The position numbers and the translations under genes are program-made. Shown piece by piece: positions 6,166 to 6,461 of a DNA stretch of 6,461 bases. This DNA comes from Gemmatimonadota bacterium (GTDB lineage Bacteria > GCA-2686955): the NCBI GenBank assembly GCA_026991065.1, contig JALXCG010000322.1:1-6461 (forward strand), in the 5' to 3' direction. Numbering within the stretch: the first letter of the stretch is position 1; the number at the start of each line of letters is the position of its first letter. The notes beneath the pieces are model-generated. The model was not told the DNA's origin. It saw only the letters and a list, made by a program, of their open reading frames with translations, and searched no databases.

Positions 6166-6461
6166 CTATTTGACATAGCCCAGGCTGCGCAACTGGTCGC
6201 GAATCGCATCGTCGATCTCGCCCGTCGCGCCACCATGGGCGGACTCGGTTTCGAAGGTGGGGAGCGGCTCCGGCAGCGGACGCAGCGAACCATCCGCGCG
6301 GTGCGGGAGGAGATCGGGCGGCAGTTTGCCGGGTAGATCCTGCGCTCCGGGGAGACCGAGGTGAGCGAGGATCAGGGGGACGATGTCTACCTGCTCCAGT
6401 TTCGGGTCGAAAACTGGAGATTCGGGTGTGCGCGGCAGCACGGTCGGACCGGCGATGAGAT
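6166..6461 (-). CDS. C-terminal end of an alkaline-phosphatase-superfamily protein (sulfatase/phosphodiesterase-like); truncated
   Basis: The minus-strand frame enters from the right edge and ends at the TAG at 6168-6166, leaving about 98 residues. The segment reads GPTVLPRTPESPVFDPKLEQ, then VDIVPLILAHLGLPGAQDLPGKLPPDLL, and ends IRDQLRSLGYVK. The run VDIVP.ILAHLGLP..QDLPGK is the conserved D-[IV]-[AV]-P-T-[IL]-L-x-x-L-G-[IL]-P-...-D-x-x-G block near the C-terminus of sulfatases and type I phosphodiesterases, where Thr is usual and Leu stands here. The LRSLGYVK tail is common in such proteins. The metal-binding and nucleophile residues lie outside the window, so sulfatase and phosphodiesterase cannot be told apart. 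A GTG at 6441 is in frame but is internal. The gene converges on the peptidase gene, with 198 bp between them. Confidence 0.72.
   Translation of the reverse strand, partial: LIAGPTVLPRTPESPVFDPKLEQVDIVPLILAHLGLPGAQDLPGKLPPDLLPHRADGSLRPLPEPLPTFETESAHGGATGEIDDAIRDQLRSLGYVK

Overview
This is a GC-rich bacterial chromosomal window. It is mostly housekeeping DNA, with some less common genes at both ends. I see no insertion sequences, CRISPR arrays, phage genes or other signs of a mobile region. Lineage cannot be fixed from the sequence alone. High GC, clear Shine-Dalgarno sites, an initiator tRNA with encoded CCA, a CheA-type kinase beside a STAS protein, a PrcB-like lipoprotein, an M64-type exported peptidase and a phosphatase/sulfatase ending in LRSLGYVK together suggest a Gram-negative such as an acidobacterial or deltaproteobacterial/myxococcal relative. 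That assignment is an inference.

Left part (1-1255, minus strand): a two-gene signalling operon. A single-domain STAS protein (start 1038) overlaps by 4 bp (ATGA) the start of a CheA-like kinase. Its Hpt domain is inside the window and the rest runs off the left edge. The 217 bp upstream of the STAS gene hold an interrupted hairpin but no convincing promoter.

Centre (1256-4197): a minus-strand lipoprotein with a PrcB C-terminal-like domain is divergent from a plus-strand housekeeping block. The block contains enolase (eno), then an FtsB/DivIC-type division protein 15 bp downstream, then an initiator tRNA-fMet(CAT) with its own sigma70-like promoter and rho-independent terminator, then ribosomal protein L28 (rpmB) with an extended -10 promoter and a hairpin at the predicted 5' end of its mRNA. 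The eno-ftsB pair is a common bacterial arrangement. The tRNA and rpmB are both translation genes, but each seems to be its own transcription unit.

Right part (4198-6461): three consecutive predicted RNA hairpins separate rpmB from a large exported metallopeptidase of the M64 (IgA peptidase) type. Its zinc site reads HEWVGH, one residue longer than the classical HExxH. A convergent minus-strand gene, cut by the right edge, encodes the C-terminus of an alkaline-phosphatase-superfamily (sulfatase/phosphodiesterase-like) protein.

The points most worth a second look are the HExxGH-type zinc motif, the STAS loop that lacks the usual phospho-acceptor serine, the structured RNA around rpmB, and the repeat-rich spacer between the tRNA terminator and the rpmB promoter. 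No complete new defence or mobile system is visible.
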